A DNA stretch of 64,000 nucleotides. Origin: Bugula neritina (Eukaryota > Bryozoa > Gymnolaemata > Cheilostomatida > Bugulidae). The stretch lies in NCBI GenBank assembly GCA_964035545.1, contig OZ037770.1, positions 11,584,463 to 11,648,462 of the forward strand, given 5' to 3'. Shown here in pieces: positions 12,716-25,196 of this stretch (within the stretch, counting starts at the first letter, position 1; each line of letters opens with the position of its first letter). The translations under genes were made by a program, and so were the position numbers. The notes beneath the pieces are model-generated. The model saw only the letters and a program-made list of their open reading frames with translations. It searched no databases and was not told the DNA's origin.

Positions 12716-13190
12716 TATGTATAGTTTATATTAGTATCGGTTTGTTATCACATTTGTGTTCCGTGTGTACCATGTGTATTGTAATTGGTAATGTTGACAT
12801 TTTTATGTGTAACGTTATGTAAAACATACACAGCGTTAAAGACTCTAATTAAGTGAAGTTATCTCCACATAACTCTGTATGCTAATGTTTGTTACATACT
12901 GTAGGTGGATCTGGTTGAACGATTTGCAGAGATTAAAGATAAAATACAGAGACTGATATCTGTTGAGATACCTAAACTAGAGCTGTGTGATGTCATGTCT
13001 CTAAAGGTCAAAGGTTAGTATACTAAACTGTAAATTCCTTGTGCTATTTTTCTAGTGCTGAATTTGTTATAAACTTTAGGTTGGGTAAGCTGTAACATCT
13101 CTATTATAGTGATATAATGTGATATTGTTCTAGAGCAGTCACACACTTTTACATCACTGATATTATTAAAATGTTTGTATTAATCATGTA

Positions 13191-14981
13191 CCGCCGTGGT
13201 CCTGCGCGGGTGGCAAGTTTCTGCTTGATACCAAGTTCTACCAGACATCTCCATCGAACTCGATCTTCAGCATCTGCGCCATCTAGATCAAGATCAAGCC
13301 ATCTAAAGTCTGAGTTTATTATATCATACCATCTTTGCTTTGGTCTACCCCTAAGTCGAGCTCCTTCAACTGTCATCTCTGACACTCTCCAGATGCCATC
13401 CTCACTTTCTCTCTGTCAAAAATGCCCATACCACTGCATTCGTCTCTTCCATATCAGGTCTTTAATCGGCATCACTCTGGCCTCTGCTGCTATTTCCTCA
13501 TTTGGCTTATGATTTTCTAAACTGATATTCAAGCAGTGTCACAACATGTGCATCTCACAGAATGACATCTTATCAGCCAGAGATCTTGTGATGGGCCATG
13601 TCTCATTTTCATATAGCAAGGTTGATCTGGTAGCTATTTTATAAATCAGCACTTTCAGTTTTGCGGGCATTTTCTTGTCACAGAGCACACCAGACAGCTC
13701 TCTCCACTTATTCCAAGCTTTGGATATTCTCAGCTCAATCTCCCTCCAGCAACCTCCCTCTTGGTGGATTGTTGTACTTGAATTTGGAACCTTTAGGCAG
13801 GCTTTCCATTTCTTGACAACCATACTTCTTTATCCTGATATTTTCTTGGGCTCCAACTGCTGGCAAATGCTCTGTTTTCTTTCGGCTTACTTTCAATCCC
13901 GCTGCCTCTATTTTCTCTCTGCAGATCTCAAACCTTCTTTCTAATCTCTCTATTACTATCGCAAAGGACCAGATCATCAGCAAGTAGCATTGCCCATGAG
14001 CTGTCCTCATTGATATCTTCTGCTAGAACATCCGTAATTATAATAAATAGCAGTGGGCTTAGTGCCAATCCCTGATATAATCCAACTTCAATATGGATTT
14101 TGCTTGTCAACCTGGAGTTTGTCCTAACACTGGTGCTGCAGTCTTCGTACATGTCCTTTATGATGTTGTTGTACTGCTCTGGAACCAACCGTTTCCGTAA
14201 GCAGTACCATATTAGCTCATGCGGTGTGGTGTCATAGGCTTTTTCAAGGCCCATGAACACCATATGAAGCGCTTTGTTGTACTCTCTGTGCTTTTCTTGC
14301 AGTATTCTGAGGCAGAACATAGGTTCTGTAGTTGATTTCCCCTTCTGAAATCCATACTGGTTTTGCTTGATTGTGACTAATTCTCAGATTCTCTGTGCAA
14401 TGATCCTTTCTAATAGTTTAAGGCAGTGGCTTAGCAGTTTTGTCCCCCAGTAGTTTCAACAGTCTAGAGGGTCTCCTTTTTGCTTATATATTGGAAGTTA
14501 TCGTGCGCTCTCTCCAGTCTGGTGGTATCTTTTCAGAGATGATATTGTTCAAACACGCTGTTATCCAGGTGTTTCCTCTCTCTTTCAGCAACTTTATGAT
14601 GTCAATTGGTAGCTGGGCTAGCCCTGTGGTTTGTTGGTTTTCATCTTTCCTATCACGGTGTTGACTTCGTCTTCATGGATTTTGGGTATTGGTCTTTGCA
14701 CTGTTGACTGCCGGGCAGTTCCTCCCTGCTGTTCTCATTATTTAGTAGACCATTGAAGTGCTTTTTCCATATCTTTTTGATTTCCTCATCTTCAGACAGG
14801 ATCTTTCCATCTACGTCCTTGACAAAAGGTATTCTGTCAATATCCTTAGATCTCCAGTGTCTAGTTTTAGCTAGGCAGTGGATGATCTTTGGTCCATTCT
14901 TGTCTAATTCATCATATAAGTTTTCTGATGCTGCTTGTTTTGCTATGGCTACCTTTTCCTTGCTTGTCCTGTTCAGGCTGG
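13191..14981 (-). mobile_element. 5'-truncated RTE-like LINE with broken reverse transcriptase
   Basis: Minus-strand frames carry typical LINE reverse-transcriptase pieces in order. From 14,320 down to 13,928 there are FMGLEKAYD, YQGLALSPLLF and LLADDLVL (the ADD catalytic pair). Then comes a thumb-like part, then a C-terminal part with SKAWNKWRELSGVLCDKKMP, and finally RGRPKQRW near 13,340. The frames are interrupted by shifts and stops, so it is dead. The segment from 14,981 down to 14,330 encodes the poorly conserved stretch before the RT; the endonuclease is missing, as in 5'-truncated copies. Comparison with copy A places the ends at 13,191 and about 14,981, with TGTA on both sides as a possible short target duplication. 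Confidence 0.8.
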
Positions 14982-15977
14982 TGTATCGTTATATATTGTA
15001 ATATATGAACATAAATATTCAGGCATATTATCTAAAAAGGGCTGTTCATGTGTGTGAAACTACTGGTTAGATAATCTGATTATCTGTCGAAATAGCTCTG
15101 TGTGTAGGTTTACTCAGAGTTTCTATTAATATAACTTATATACATACTCACTTTTATATGACATACATATTTTATATACATACTCACTTATATACAAGTA
15201 TACACACATACACACATATTCACATGTGTATTGTAGAAGAGAAGAGAGATGTAGAACTAGACTTGGTTCCTGCAGCAGACATGATTACTTGTTTAGATCT
15301 TCCTAAATCTCTCAAACTCTCAAAGTCCGTTGATGTTACTAATAGGTGTTCTTCTGTCTGTAAATATGAGGGTAACACTTATGTAGGGCTGTATGGTGCA
15401 GGGATAGGCAGGATAGATGAGAGTTTCAGTGTTTCCAATTCATTTGCCTCTATTACTGACAATGTAAATGGACTCGCAGTACATAAGAACAAGCTGTATG
15501 CCGTACAGCAGATCAGCTACAATAATTGGATAGTACGTGTGTATGATCTTACTGGGAAACAGGTGACCAGCTGGTCCCATTATGATAGTGGTGGTGTAAA
15601 CAAACTTGTTATTGTTGATGGCCAGGTTGTAGTTCCTGATAGAGGCAGTAAAAGACTTACAATCTACTCTCTTACTGGGGAGGTAATTAAACATGTCTCC
15701 TGTCCTATGCTCAGCTATAGCAGTACAGCAATATGTGCAGCAGACAGACATTGTGTAGTAGTTTCTGACTATGGTTCCTCTCAAGTATTTAAATTAGACT
15801 TGACAACAGAGAAAGTCATCTGGACATGCAAGGATGTATCTCATCCGCAAGGTGTGACCTGCTATAGAAGTAAATACATTCTTGTGACTAACAGCAGCAG
15901 TAAAACTACCATCTGGATACTGTATGTGGAGACAGGTTAGTTTTACATTGGTTAGTTAACTACTGTTACCAATATAT

Positions 15978-16914
15978 GTGATGGCTGCTGTCATTTTTGG
16001 TCTCTTGGGGGTCATCCAAGATTTTTACTTTTTAATGTGGATGAATAGAGTAGGACTTTGTGATCACATTGCACTTTAAATTTTTAACATCAGTCAAATA
16101 GAACCAGAAATATGCTAGGTTATACACACAGCGGTCCACAACAAACGACTTTTATTATTGCGAGTAATTAACAGTCAAAGTTCGGCGACTCAAAATTGTA
16201 CTAAATTCGTTGTTTATCTACCTAGCAACAGTGTCTTCAATTAGCTCCATCAGCCCAAAAGTTAATTACCAGGGGTGGTTTTTTATGCTGATCATGAAAA
16301 TATTAATTTAAAATTCATATCTGCAATGTCTTAATCAATATTTCAGAGTTGAGTTCAGTATAATGAGAACATTTTGATGATTATCCTGAGAGATTAATAC
16401 TATAATGCCACGTGGTTTCATAATAAAATCAAACTATTTTGCATCACTGTTGTCACTAAGTTCATCATTACTATTATCACCACTACTCTTCAGTCCTTGT
16501 CCTTAATTTTCAATGTAGAAACATTCTTTTAAATTGTCAATATCTGTTATCTATTAACTTGCAGCGCGATCCAGTCGCCATGTTTATTACTAGTAACAAT
16601 TCTCAGTCAAATTATACCTAACTACGTTGCGCTCTACACTACGCCGCTATTTTAACTATTGTTAAAGGTCGCGCTATTATGCTCTAATCACGTGACCAGC
16701 TTGCCTACCATGGAATGGCTCATTAAAACACCAATCATTTCTAAACCATAGCAGATATCACAAAACTGATTGGACAGCTGGAAAGAGCACATGTTAATTG
16801 ACTATTGCACACTAAAAGCAAAAATTCACCTATTTATGAGAACTATAGATAAAACCCCTTATAACTAACAATAGCGAATAATGCCAAGAGACCAAAACTG
16901 ACGGGAGCCATCAC
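15978..16914. mobile_element. 937-bp terminal-inverted-repeat DNA element in last intron of copy B
   Basis: The left end (GTGATGGCTGCTGTCATTTT, continuing into TGGTCTCTTGG) is matched by an inverted right end of about 34 bp with three mismatches. Copy A at about 7150-7170 is the empty site. Comparing the two gives ATAT, or TA within it, as the duplicated target. No long ORF is present, so it is non-autonomous. The superfamily is not assigned. Confidence 0.85.
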
Positions 16915-17136
16915 ATATTAGTATTTCTCAGAGTCTCACACTATAAAATATACTATGCTATGTACTAGTGATGACACACTCATACACCATTTCCTGTTAC
17001 AGGTACACTACTGTCCAAAGTAGAAGATCCAACTGGTAGAGCTGAGAGTAGTGTGTGGGATCTTCATGTGTATAAAGACATTTTGATTGTCCCCAGACGT
17101 AAAGAGAAGAAAGTTCTATTTTACCAGCTAAACTAA

Positions 17137-18868
17137 ACAGGTGTGTGACAGGATATTATTCTATCTTGTGGTACATTTATTATACTTTTTATCATACTAG
17201 ACTCTGTTTGAATACATCTGGTGCTCAACTCTGTGTTTTCTACTAATGTACATATTTGTGATGATATATCTGAGATGTACAACTTCTACATATACACTGT
17301 GTCTGTTATTTCTAGATGATTCCCAAAGTTGACTCGGTCGACTGAGCACTTTAACACAGAGCTATGATAGAGTGTGAAAGACAGTATGACTTATAGACAA
17401 ACATATTTAATTTCAACTTTCAAGTAGAAGTTATTTTATTTATACCTAACACAATTGGAATGATTTCAACGTATAAGCTAAATCAACTGGAACTTGAGAA
17501 TGTCTATAAAATCTTGAAGCTGAACGTAAAGATGGTGGTAACTTTATATCTATTGAACCAGAACCCTTTAGTTCAGCGGTGGTAACTCTATTTCTATATC
17601 TACTTCGACGTATTGGTTTATATTGAAAGTCATTTAGAGTAGTAATAGTTGTAACTTTTAATTTGTATCTGTAAAGGCTGAAATGCATCGTATTGAAGAC
17701 TTTTTTTTAAAATATCAACTATCTGTGTTTTTTTATCAAAAGCTAAATTAATGTTTCCTGTAACATACCAACATGTTGTACATTGATTACGTAATGCTGC
17801 GTAACTACTCTATCAACAAATACCAACCACTGCTACATTCTTATTCTTATATTTTTGGCAAGACAACATTATACCTAACATATTTATTTTGAAATGTTAA
17901 AGGTAGTAGTTGATGTGATAAAATAAAATCAGAACGCAATGTTTGTGCTCAGAAGCTTCCCTATGCAATACCTACTAAGTGGCAACCACTAGTACATTCA
18001 ATTCACTGTGACTGTTTTACATATAATTTAGCTTTGAAACTGTAAGGCTCATGTGATAAAGTGCATATTAGGAAGTTACCCATATTTTCTTTATTACAAT
18101 GCAAGGTCAATAGATCTTAAGTTTCCTGTAATGTGGAGTCTAGGGCCTTTATCTATGGCTATAAAGATTATCTGATTGGGTCTCTCAATATAATCATACA
18201 GGTTAATATGACAGTTTAATGCATAGCTGCTTTTTTCACACCAAGTTGGTGAATAATGGCATGCTATCTTTTATAAGTATAGTGCATAGTTGTCACTATA
18301 CATAAATTTTATCATCCATATATGAAGGGTACTGTGATTTGTCATATTTTTCAGACTCACTCCAAAGAAATCAATTCAGTGAAAAACATCGCATTTAGCT
18401 ACCTTTTTCTAACAACCTTTTGGTTCTTTTAGGACTTTGAGGGCACCTAAGAGACCTCTGATAAACTTTAGGAACTGTATAAAATGCAAAGATAGGTTAA
18501 TATGATGTCCAATTTCAATATCAGCAATCCCAAACTTTTTGATGTAAGTAGAGTTGTCTACACCAGAAAAACGAATGATTTTGTATTGGTGCGGTAATTT
18601 ATCGGTTTGGCTATAAAACTAGAACGATAGAAAGCTCTTTGGTTAAATTTTACTAGATTTGACTCTTTTATGCCAAAGGCCGTAAATCTTTCTTTGTGCC
18701 AATCATAATAAAAAATACGCTAGTACAATAGTATCATTATGTGGTAGTACTAGTAGAAGTATAGTCAGACTCATGGTGTAACTGTAATTAATTAATAAAT
18801 TCCATCATTATAACATTATGATTATAAATAAATATTATGTGTGCACACAAAAGTTATAGTTAACTATC
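17137..18868. other. intergenic DNA between copy B and the retrotransposon
   Basis: The first 250 bases match the 3' flank of copy A. An 80-codon minus-strand ORF at 17,446-17,688 shows no motif I recognise. I see no splice-consistent gene on either strand. Confidence 0.4.
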
Positions 18869-19065
18869 TGTTGTAATATTTACACAGTTTATGTAAACTT
18901 GGAGTTACCTTTTCTTGATGTTTTAGCTGATCAATTATTATTCTGTTTTTGTAAAAGATAGTCACTTCCTGTTTGGCAAACTGCAGTGCTTGATTAAAAT
19001 AAACTGAAGATTAAAACTAATCCACTAATAATTGCTAGATAAATAGACATCTAAAGAATAAAACA
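18869..19065 (+). repeat. 5' LTR of the Ty3/gypsy element
   Basis: 197 bp, starting TGTTGTAATATTTACACAG and ending AAAGAATAAAACA, with TG...CA ends. It differs from the 3' LTR at one visible position (ACACAG here, ACCCAG there). Confidence 0.95.
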
Positions 19066-19099
19066 TGGTGGCAGCGTAATTTAATGGTTAGTTTAAAAG

Positions 19100-22000
19100 A
19101 TGGAAGGCATTTCACCACCTGGACAATTGAATTTAAGGGCAGAAGATTTGTCAGGAGAATGGCGGCGTTGGATTAGGTCATTTGAGGATTATTTGCTAGC
19201 AATAGACCTAACTGCTAACTCAAGAGCCGCAGAAAAAAAGGAAATTAGCCTTATTCAGACATTGTGGTGGTGAAGATGTACGTGAAATTTATTCTCAAAT
19301 GGAATTTAATCTAGAGGTTAGTGGAGAAATTACTGAAATTGAGGAAGGGGTTGCTGGGAGAAAGCTAGAAGATGTAATTAGGCGTTTTCATGAGTACTGT
19401 AATCCTCGCACTAGTATTGTGCTGAATAGATTTCAATTTCACAACAGTAGCCAAAGTGGAGATACAATAGATGTATACTTAATGAAATTGCGAAGGCTGG
19501 CGGAAGGCTGTGAATTTGGCAATCAAAGAGATTCATTGATAAGAGATAAACTGCTTTTTGGAATTGATGATTTTAATGAAAGAGAAAAATTAATGAAAGA
19601 GGTTGATGAAAAACTAAGTTTAGACTTTGTGATTAAGTCACTGAGAGTAGCTGAGAAATCTACAAGGCCTAAAGCGATAACGCTACCAGACCCCAAACCC
19701 GAAGAAGTCAATGCAGTACAAAATGTTGATAATAGGAAGTCAAGAATTCCTTCTGAGGTTACTTATGATAAACGTTCCAAGAACCGATGTGAGCATTGTG
19801 GGAAAAACCATTACAAAAGTCAGAGATGTCCAGCTTATGGAACTAAATGTGCGAAATGCAATCAATTCAACCACTGGGCCAGAGTGTGTAGGAATTTGAA
19901 TAAAGTCAATGAAGTACAGCCAGAAAAGGGTGACACAGATTTTTATTTAGGAGAGACACATCACATTAACTCCATAGGTTCTCAATCCTGGTACACCAAT
20001 CTCAGAGTAAGCACCAACAAACACAAAGGACAAAGGATCAAATTTAAATTAGATACTGGTGCGTCTCTTAGTGTATGTGGTCCACATCATGTCTCAGGGG
20101 AGCTAATCTCAACTAGCAAAAAATTGTACGGCCCAGGGCAGACACTTTTGACATGTTTAGGAACAATAAAGTGCCAGATAACATCAAAAAATGAGCGCAT
20201 AAATGAAGACCTTTATGTTATTCAAGATCAAACCACACCATTGCTTAGCCGTAGTGCATGTGAGAAATTAAACCTCATCTCTGTGGATTCATCTCAATGC
20301 CAAATAGAGAATGTGTGTGTTGATGAGAAGCTGTTCCAAGGATTGGGCAAAGTAAATACAGAGCATGTCATTACGTTGAAAGGAGATGCTAAACCATTTG
20401 CTATCCATGTTCCCAGACCCATACCTTTTCCTAGAAGAAAGTTAGCAGATGAAGCATTGATGAAAATGATTGAGGATGGAGTAATTGTTAAAGTTGATGA
20501 ACCTACTCCATGGGTGGCACCAATGGTAGTAGTTCCTAAACCTGGCCAAAACAAGGTGAGAATTTGCACAGATTATACCGAGTTAAACAAGCATATTTTG
20601 AGAGAGTTCCATCCCATGGCAACAGTAGATAGCAGCTTAGCTCAATTAGGACAAGGACAAATTTTTTCCAAGATTGATGCAAACAGTGGTTTTTGGCAAA
20701 TTCCTTTAAGCGAAGAATCTAGCAAACTAACAACATTTCTGACTCATTCTGGACGATATCGCTATTTGCGACTGCCTCAAGGCCTATGCAGTGCTCCAGA
20801 AATTTTTGTTGCTGAAATGAACAATATTTTGAAGGATGTTGATGGTGTGGTTATACATATGGATGACATACTGGTTTTTGGTGAGAGCAAGGAGCAACAT
20901 GACACAAGATTGCAAATAGTGTTGGAAAAACTTAAAGCTTCAGGCATTACGCTCAATAAAGACAAATGTAAATTTGGAGTACCATCTGTTAATTTTCTTG
21001 GTTATGTCATAGATCAGTCTGGTATACATGTTGGCCCTCGAGTTCAAGGAATAGTAGATTTTCCTACTCCGAAAAATGTAACTTCAGTACGAAGTTTTCT
21101 TGGAATGGCCAACCAGTATGCTAAGTTTTCCGAGGAATTAGCTGCTGTGAGTGAACCAATTAGAATGCTGTTGAAGAAAGATGTTCCATGGCACTGGTCC
21201 AGCAAACAAGAAAACTCCTTCACGAGGATAAAAGAAATATTTCAAAATGCACCAGTTTTAGCAGTCTATGATGTAGACAAAGACACCATAATCACAACAG
21301 ATGCTAGCAATGCAGGTCTAGGAGCAACACTCTGTCAAATTCAACAGGATGGCTCTCGGCGCTTGATATCTGCTGCAAGTCGATCTTTAACAGAGACCGA
21401 AAAGCGTTATGCAGCCATAGAAAAAGAAAGTTTAGCAGTCTGTTGGGCTATGGAAAAGTTTTCTCCATATATACTAGGTATGAAGAATGTGGTTATTGAA
21501 ACTGATCACCGTCCACTAGTTACTTTGTTTGGGAATATCTTTCTAGACAGGCTTCCACCAAGAATTCAAGGGTTTAAACTTAGACTTCAAAGATTTCAGT
21601 ATACTATCAGACATGTGAGGGGGTCTAAGAATGTTGCAGCTGATGCTCTCTCCAGGTATAACACTGCTGAAGCGAACGAGATTGATGCAGCAAGAGAAAT
21701 GGAAATTGAACTTTATATTGATAATATCTACCAACATGGATCTGATAGCAGGTTGGAGCAGCTTCGTTTAGAACAGCATGAAGATGAAATACTGTCAAAA
21801 GTAATCAAATTAGTAGAAAATGGATGGCCAGGGTATTTGTCCACTGAAGATGTCCTTCTGAAGCCCTATTTTGAAAGAAGATCTCTTTTAACAATAAACA
21901 AAGGATTCTTGACACTTGGCAATCGTTTGGTAATACCGTTAGCTCAAAGAGAACAGGTGTTGCAAGATATACATAGAGGACACTTGGGCATTACAAAATG

Positions 22001-22916
22001 TCAAGCACGGGCTAGAGATGGCGTGTGGTGGCCTTCTATGTCAAAGGCTATTGAGGCTATGATCAGCAATTGTGCTGAATGCAAAATCCATGCAGCTAAA
22101 ATTACAGAGCCATTACGTCCTTCTGCAACTCCAGATAGACCTTGGCAACACCTTAGCACCGATTTGTTGACTTATAAAGGCCAAGTATATCTTCTGGTTA
22201 TTGATAATTATTCAAGGTATCCTGAACTTGCCTTGCTGGGAAACTCTGACTTTTCTTCAAGTAAAGTAATAACACACCTAAAATCTATTTTTTCACGACA
22301 TGGCATACCTGAAATACTATTGTCAGATAACGGCCCACAATATGCAAGTGCAGAATTTAAACATTTTTCTGTCGAGTATGGATTTACCCATGTGACTAGC
22401 AGTCCACATTATCACAGAGCGAATGGAGCAGCTGAACGAGGAGTAAGGACCATCAAAAACATGCTTGCAAAAGAGAAAGATCCTTATTTGGCTTTGTTAG
22501 CTTATAGATCCTCACCGCAGTTTAGCTCATACTCTCCAGCAGAATTGTTAATGGGTAGAAAATTGAGATCCACTGTACCCATCCATCCGGATAAGCTTAA
22601 ACCTGAACTCCCTGACCATGACTTATTCAAAAGGAGCAACGATCAGTATAAAGAGAAAATGAAAGAAAATCATGACAAAAATCCTAAAGTGCGCCCCCTT
22701 TTGCCAGTAAATAAAGGAGACAATGTGATAGTGAGAGATATGCAAAGAGAAGGCTATGCTGCCTCTTCTTCAGATGATATTACTCGTCGAACAAATGTCA
22801 TGACTGACACTGGACCTTTAATACGTAACAGAGCTGATATAACTAATATCCCAACACGATGTTCTGAGCGAACCAGAGAAGTGCCACGCTACTTAACAGA
22901 TTTTGATTGTACATAA
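19100..22916 (+). CDS. Gag-Pol polyprotein of the Ty3/gypsy element, one frame change near the Gag start
   Basis: The likely start is ATG 19,100. That frame stops at 19,271-19,273, while the main frame is open from 19,212 to the TAA at 22,914-22,916. The frames overlap at a seven-A run (19,233-19,239), where one base accounts for the shift. Numbering from 19,299, two zinc knuckles lie at 164-197, the second a standard CX2CX4HX4C. The aspartic protease DTGA is at 252-255. Reverse transcriptase carries HMDDI (catalytic D522-D523). RNase H begins around TTDAS (668). Integrase has an H/C zinc region from 892 and catalytic D955, D1010 and E1046 (D,D-35-E). No chromodomain is obvious after the integrase. 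The polyprotein would supply packaging, reverse transcription and integration. Apart from the frame change it looks functional. Confidence 0.93.
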
Positions 22917-23024
22917 TTTATTATCCACGCCTGTAGTATAAGTTGCACTTGATTTAATTACTGTTGTCAAACCGTTTCTTTTGTGTGTTTTTTTTGTTGT
23001 TGTAGCCTGAAACTAAAGAGGGGA

Positions 23025-23221
23025 TGTTGTAATATTTACCCAGTTTATGTAAACTTGGAGTTACCTTTTCTTGATGTTTTAGCTGATCAATTATTATTCT
23101 GTTTTTGTAAAAGATAGTCACTTCCTGTTTGGCAAACTGCAGTGCTTGATTAAAATAAACTGAAGATTAAAACTAATCCACTAATAATTGCTAGATAAAT
23201 AGACATCTAAAGAATAAAACA
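23025..23221 (+). repeat. 3' LTR of the Ty3/gypsy element
   Basis: 197 bp, same ends as the 5' LTR, one visible mismatch. It is preceded by the purine-rich tract and followed by the target duplication CTATC. Confidence 0.95.
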
Positions 23222-23226
23222 CTATC

Positions 23227-23640
23227 AGTCAGAGTTTTCAATAAATAGATAAATACTAAAATACTAATAGTAATACTAATACTAATAGTAATAGTAATAC
23301 TAATACTAATACTAATAGTAATACTCATACTCATACTGATACTGTCATAGTCATACTGATAGTGATAGTGATAGTCATAGTGATAGGCAATAGCAGATCC
23401 AAATGTGAAACTCAAATAGTTATAGTGAAATGCAATTACAAATTGAAATACTATTACTATTGGTATTACTAATAGTTTACTAATACTACAGTTTTGCTAA
23501 TACTAATAGTTATAGTAATACTAATAGTAATAGTAATACTAATAGTAATAGTAATACTAATACTCATACTAATACTCACACTAATACAATAGTAATACTC
23601 ATACTCATAGTGATAGTCATAGTGATATCTATCAATATCA
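23227..23640. repeat. ACTAAT/AGTAAT tandem repeat block
   Basis: Degenerate hexamer repeats (ACTAATAGTAATACTAAT type) with a central TCATAC/GTGATAG stretch at 23,320-23,395 that resembles the repeats at 1960-2140. The retrotransposon inserted beside or into this block. Confidence 0.8.
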
Positions 23641-24624
23641 TCTATGTCATAATCTTTATTTACTTTTAGTTTTAGTGATGGTCATAGTGAATGAAGCTGA
23701 ATCCCAATGACTATCAATATGATGCCTCAAATGACAAGCCTCGTCAAGGGCAGTTGACAATTCTATTTCTACTGCTTAGCCTTATGGCTTATATGTTAAC
23801 TTTAAGTCTCAGTCTTGTTTTTTTTTGTAATTATTATTATTATTATTATATACTATAAATGTAAATGTAACGGCAATATTATTTACATTATGATTATTTC
23901 TGATTAAGTTTAACAGTTATCAATAAAATATATAGCTATGGTTGTACTTAATCTTATACTTATAGTTATACTTATAGTTGAACTTTATGTTATACATATA
24001 CTTATAGTATTATTATCATATAGTAGTATAATAAAATTAAATATTAATACTAATACTAATAGTAATAATCATTAGTTATAAGTTAATTTAATCATAATGT
24101 TATACTAAATTAAAATATAATAATAAAGAATAATTATTAATATTAGTTATAATATTACTATTACTATTTAATAAATAATAAACCAATAATATGTAATGCT
24201 AATGACAATTTACGTTTTATTATAACATAATTATAATATAAATATGTAAAATAAAATAAACTATATAATGTATATATGAATATTTATTTGATAATTTGAT
24301 GTTATCTTTTGTACGAATTTATAATCAGCAATAGTTTGTTATAATAAATGTAGCATGACCACTTTTACTTAAATCTACTTCTAGTTCTAACTAAATCCTC
24401 TGGTTCCAACATAAAATATCAATAATGCAACCAGCCATTATGTGAAAGTTATAACAATGGCAAGTTAGGGTTTGTGATAAATATTCTTGAACAATATGTG
24501 AATGTTTCTCAAATGACTTATACAATCTCAATTTGGAGAAAGTTTCATTTTTTTTGCATTATAGCTTTTTCTATTATATGTTGGTGGAACATTACAAGTT
24601 AATAGCTACAATGACTAATTCATG
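23641..24624. other. very AT-rich intergenic DNA, no gene seen
   Basis: Mostly TA/ATA-rich sequence with a short (ATT)n run near 23,834-23,850. No exon, RNA gene or element is recognisable. Confidence 0.5.
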
Positions 24625-24823
24625 TAAAATAAAATAAAAAACTCACGCAAGTTTAGTCGCTATCCCCGTGAAAAGCCCCTAATGGAAAAAGATTTTGTTA
24701 AAGCGGCACTGGAGCAATGACTGGATGCTCTTCCTAACACCACCAATGGCTTTTGTCTGGGCTCGAACCCATGACCTCGTGTTCACTAGACAAACGCTCT
24801 AACCCCTAATCCACGGCTGCTCC
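24625..24823 (-). mobile_element. tRNA-derived SINE, minus strand
   Basis: Read on the minus strand, the head resembles a tRNA: GTGGATTAGGGGTTAGAGCG (A-box side), then a B-box-like GGGTTCGAGCCC about 30 bases on. The tail shares blocks with the copies at 36,706, 39,160 and 56,285, including the complement of AACTCACGCAAGTTTA. An A/T-rich tail lies at the left end. Confidence 0.8.
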
Positions 24824-25196
24824 CTGTATCGTCAGTAACTGTGAAAATTGAATTTAAAAGAAAGCCAATACATAAAATTTTTGAACTACTAAATATCATG
24901 AATCAAATAGTTCCTATTTCTTTGAGAAAGATTTTCATCCTTTGAGTTAAGAGATATTTTGAACGTTCGAGACTTTATTTGTGCACAGTGCTCTTTACCG
25001 GTACTAATTTGCCCACAAGCTTGACTTCTAAGACTCAATATTTTAAAATAAAAACCAATGTCAAAAATTTGTCAATTTTATAAATTTAGTTGTCAATTTC
25101 AGGACAGCACTGTATTTCACTGTAAGCTTTGTAATATCTGTCCTTATTCTTTCTAGAGACTAAAGAATTGTCTTTCCATGATTCTTTACTCCGGTC

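Larger units (their letters stand above)
12905..17136 (+). pseudogene. 5'-truncated duplicate of the TRIM-like gene (propeller only)
   Basis: Three exons correspond to exons 6-8 of copy A: 12,905-13,013, 15,237-15,935 and 17,003-17,136. Lengths are 109, 699 and 134 nt against 109, 726 and 134 in copy A. The 27-nt difference keeps the frame, and all splice sites and the stop codon survive. RING, both B-boxes and the first coiled-coil exons are absent. The propeller has no internal stop, so it either decayed recently or is still translated from another start. An in-frame ATG at 15,158 reads through the intron into the propeller exon. Two mobile elements interrupt its introns. Without the RING it could not act as an E3 ligase. 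Confidence 0.8.
18869..23221 (+). mobile_element. near-intact Ty3/gypsy LTR retrotransposon
   Basis: The element has two 197-bp LTRs, a primer-binding region right after the 5' LTR (TGGTGGCAGCG at 19,066), a gag-pol reading frame, and a polypurine tract (AAAGAGGGGA) right before the 3' LTR. It is flanked by a 5-bp direct repeat CTATC (18,864-18,868 and 23,222-23,226). Only about 105 bases separate the pol stop from the 3' LTR, so there is no env-like gene. Order RT, RNase H, integrase defines the Ty3/gypsy group. LTR near-identity shows a recent insertion. Confidence 0.95.

Noticed and set aside
13171-13512. Plus-strand 113-codon ORF
   Set aside because: Antisense shadow of the minus-strand LINE reverse-transcriptase C-terminus.
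18869-23221. Endogenous retrovirus with an envelope gene
   Set aside because: Only about 105 bases lie between the pol stop and the 3' LTR; no env-like frame, so it is a plain Ty3/gypsy retrotransposon.
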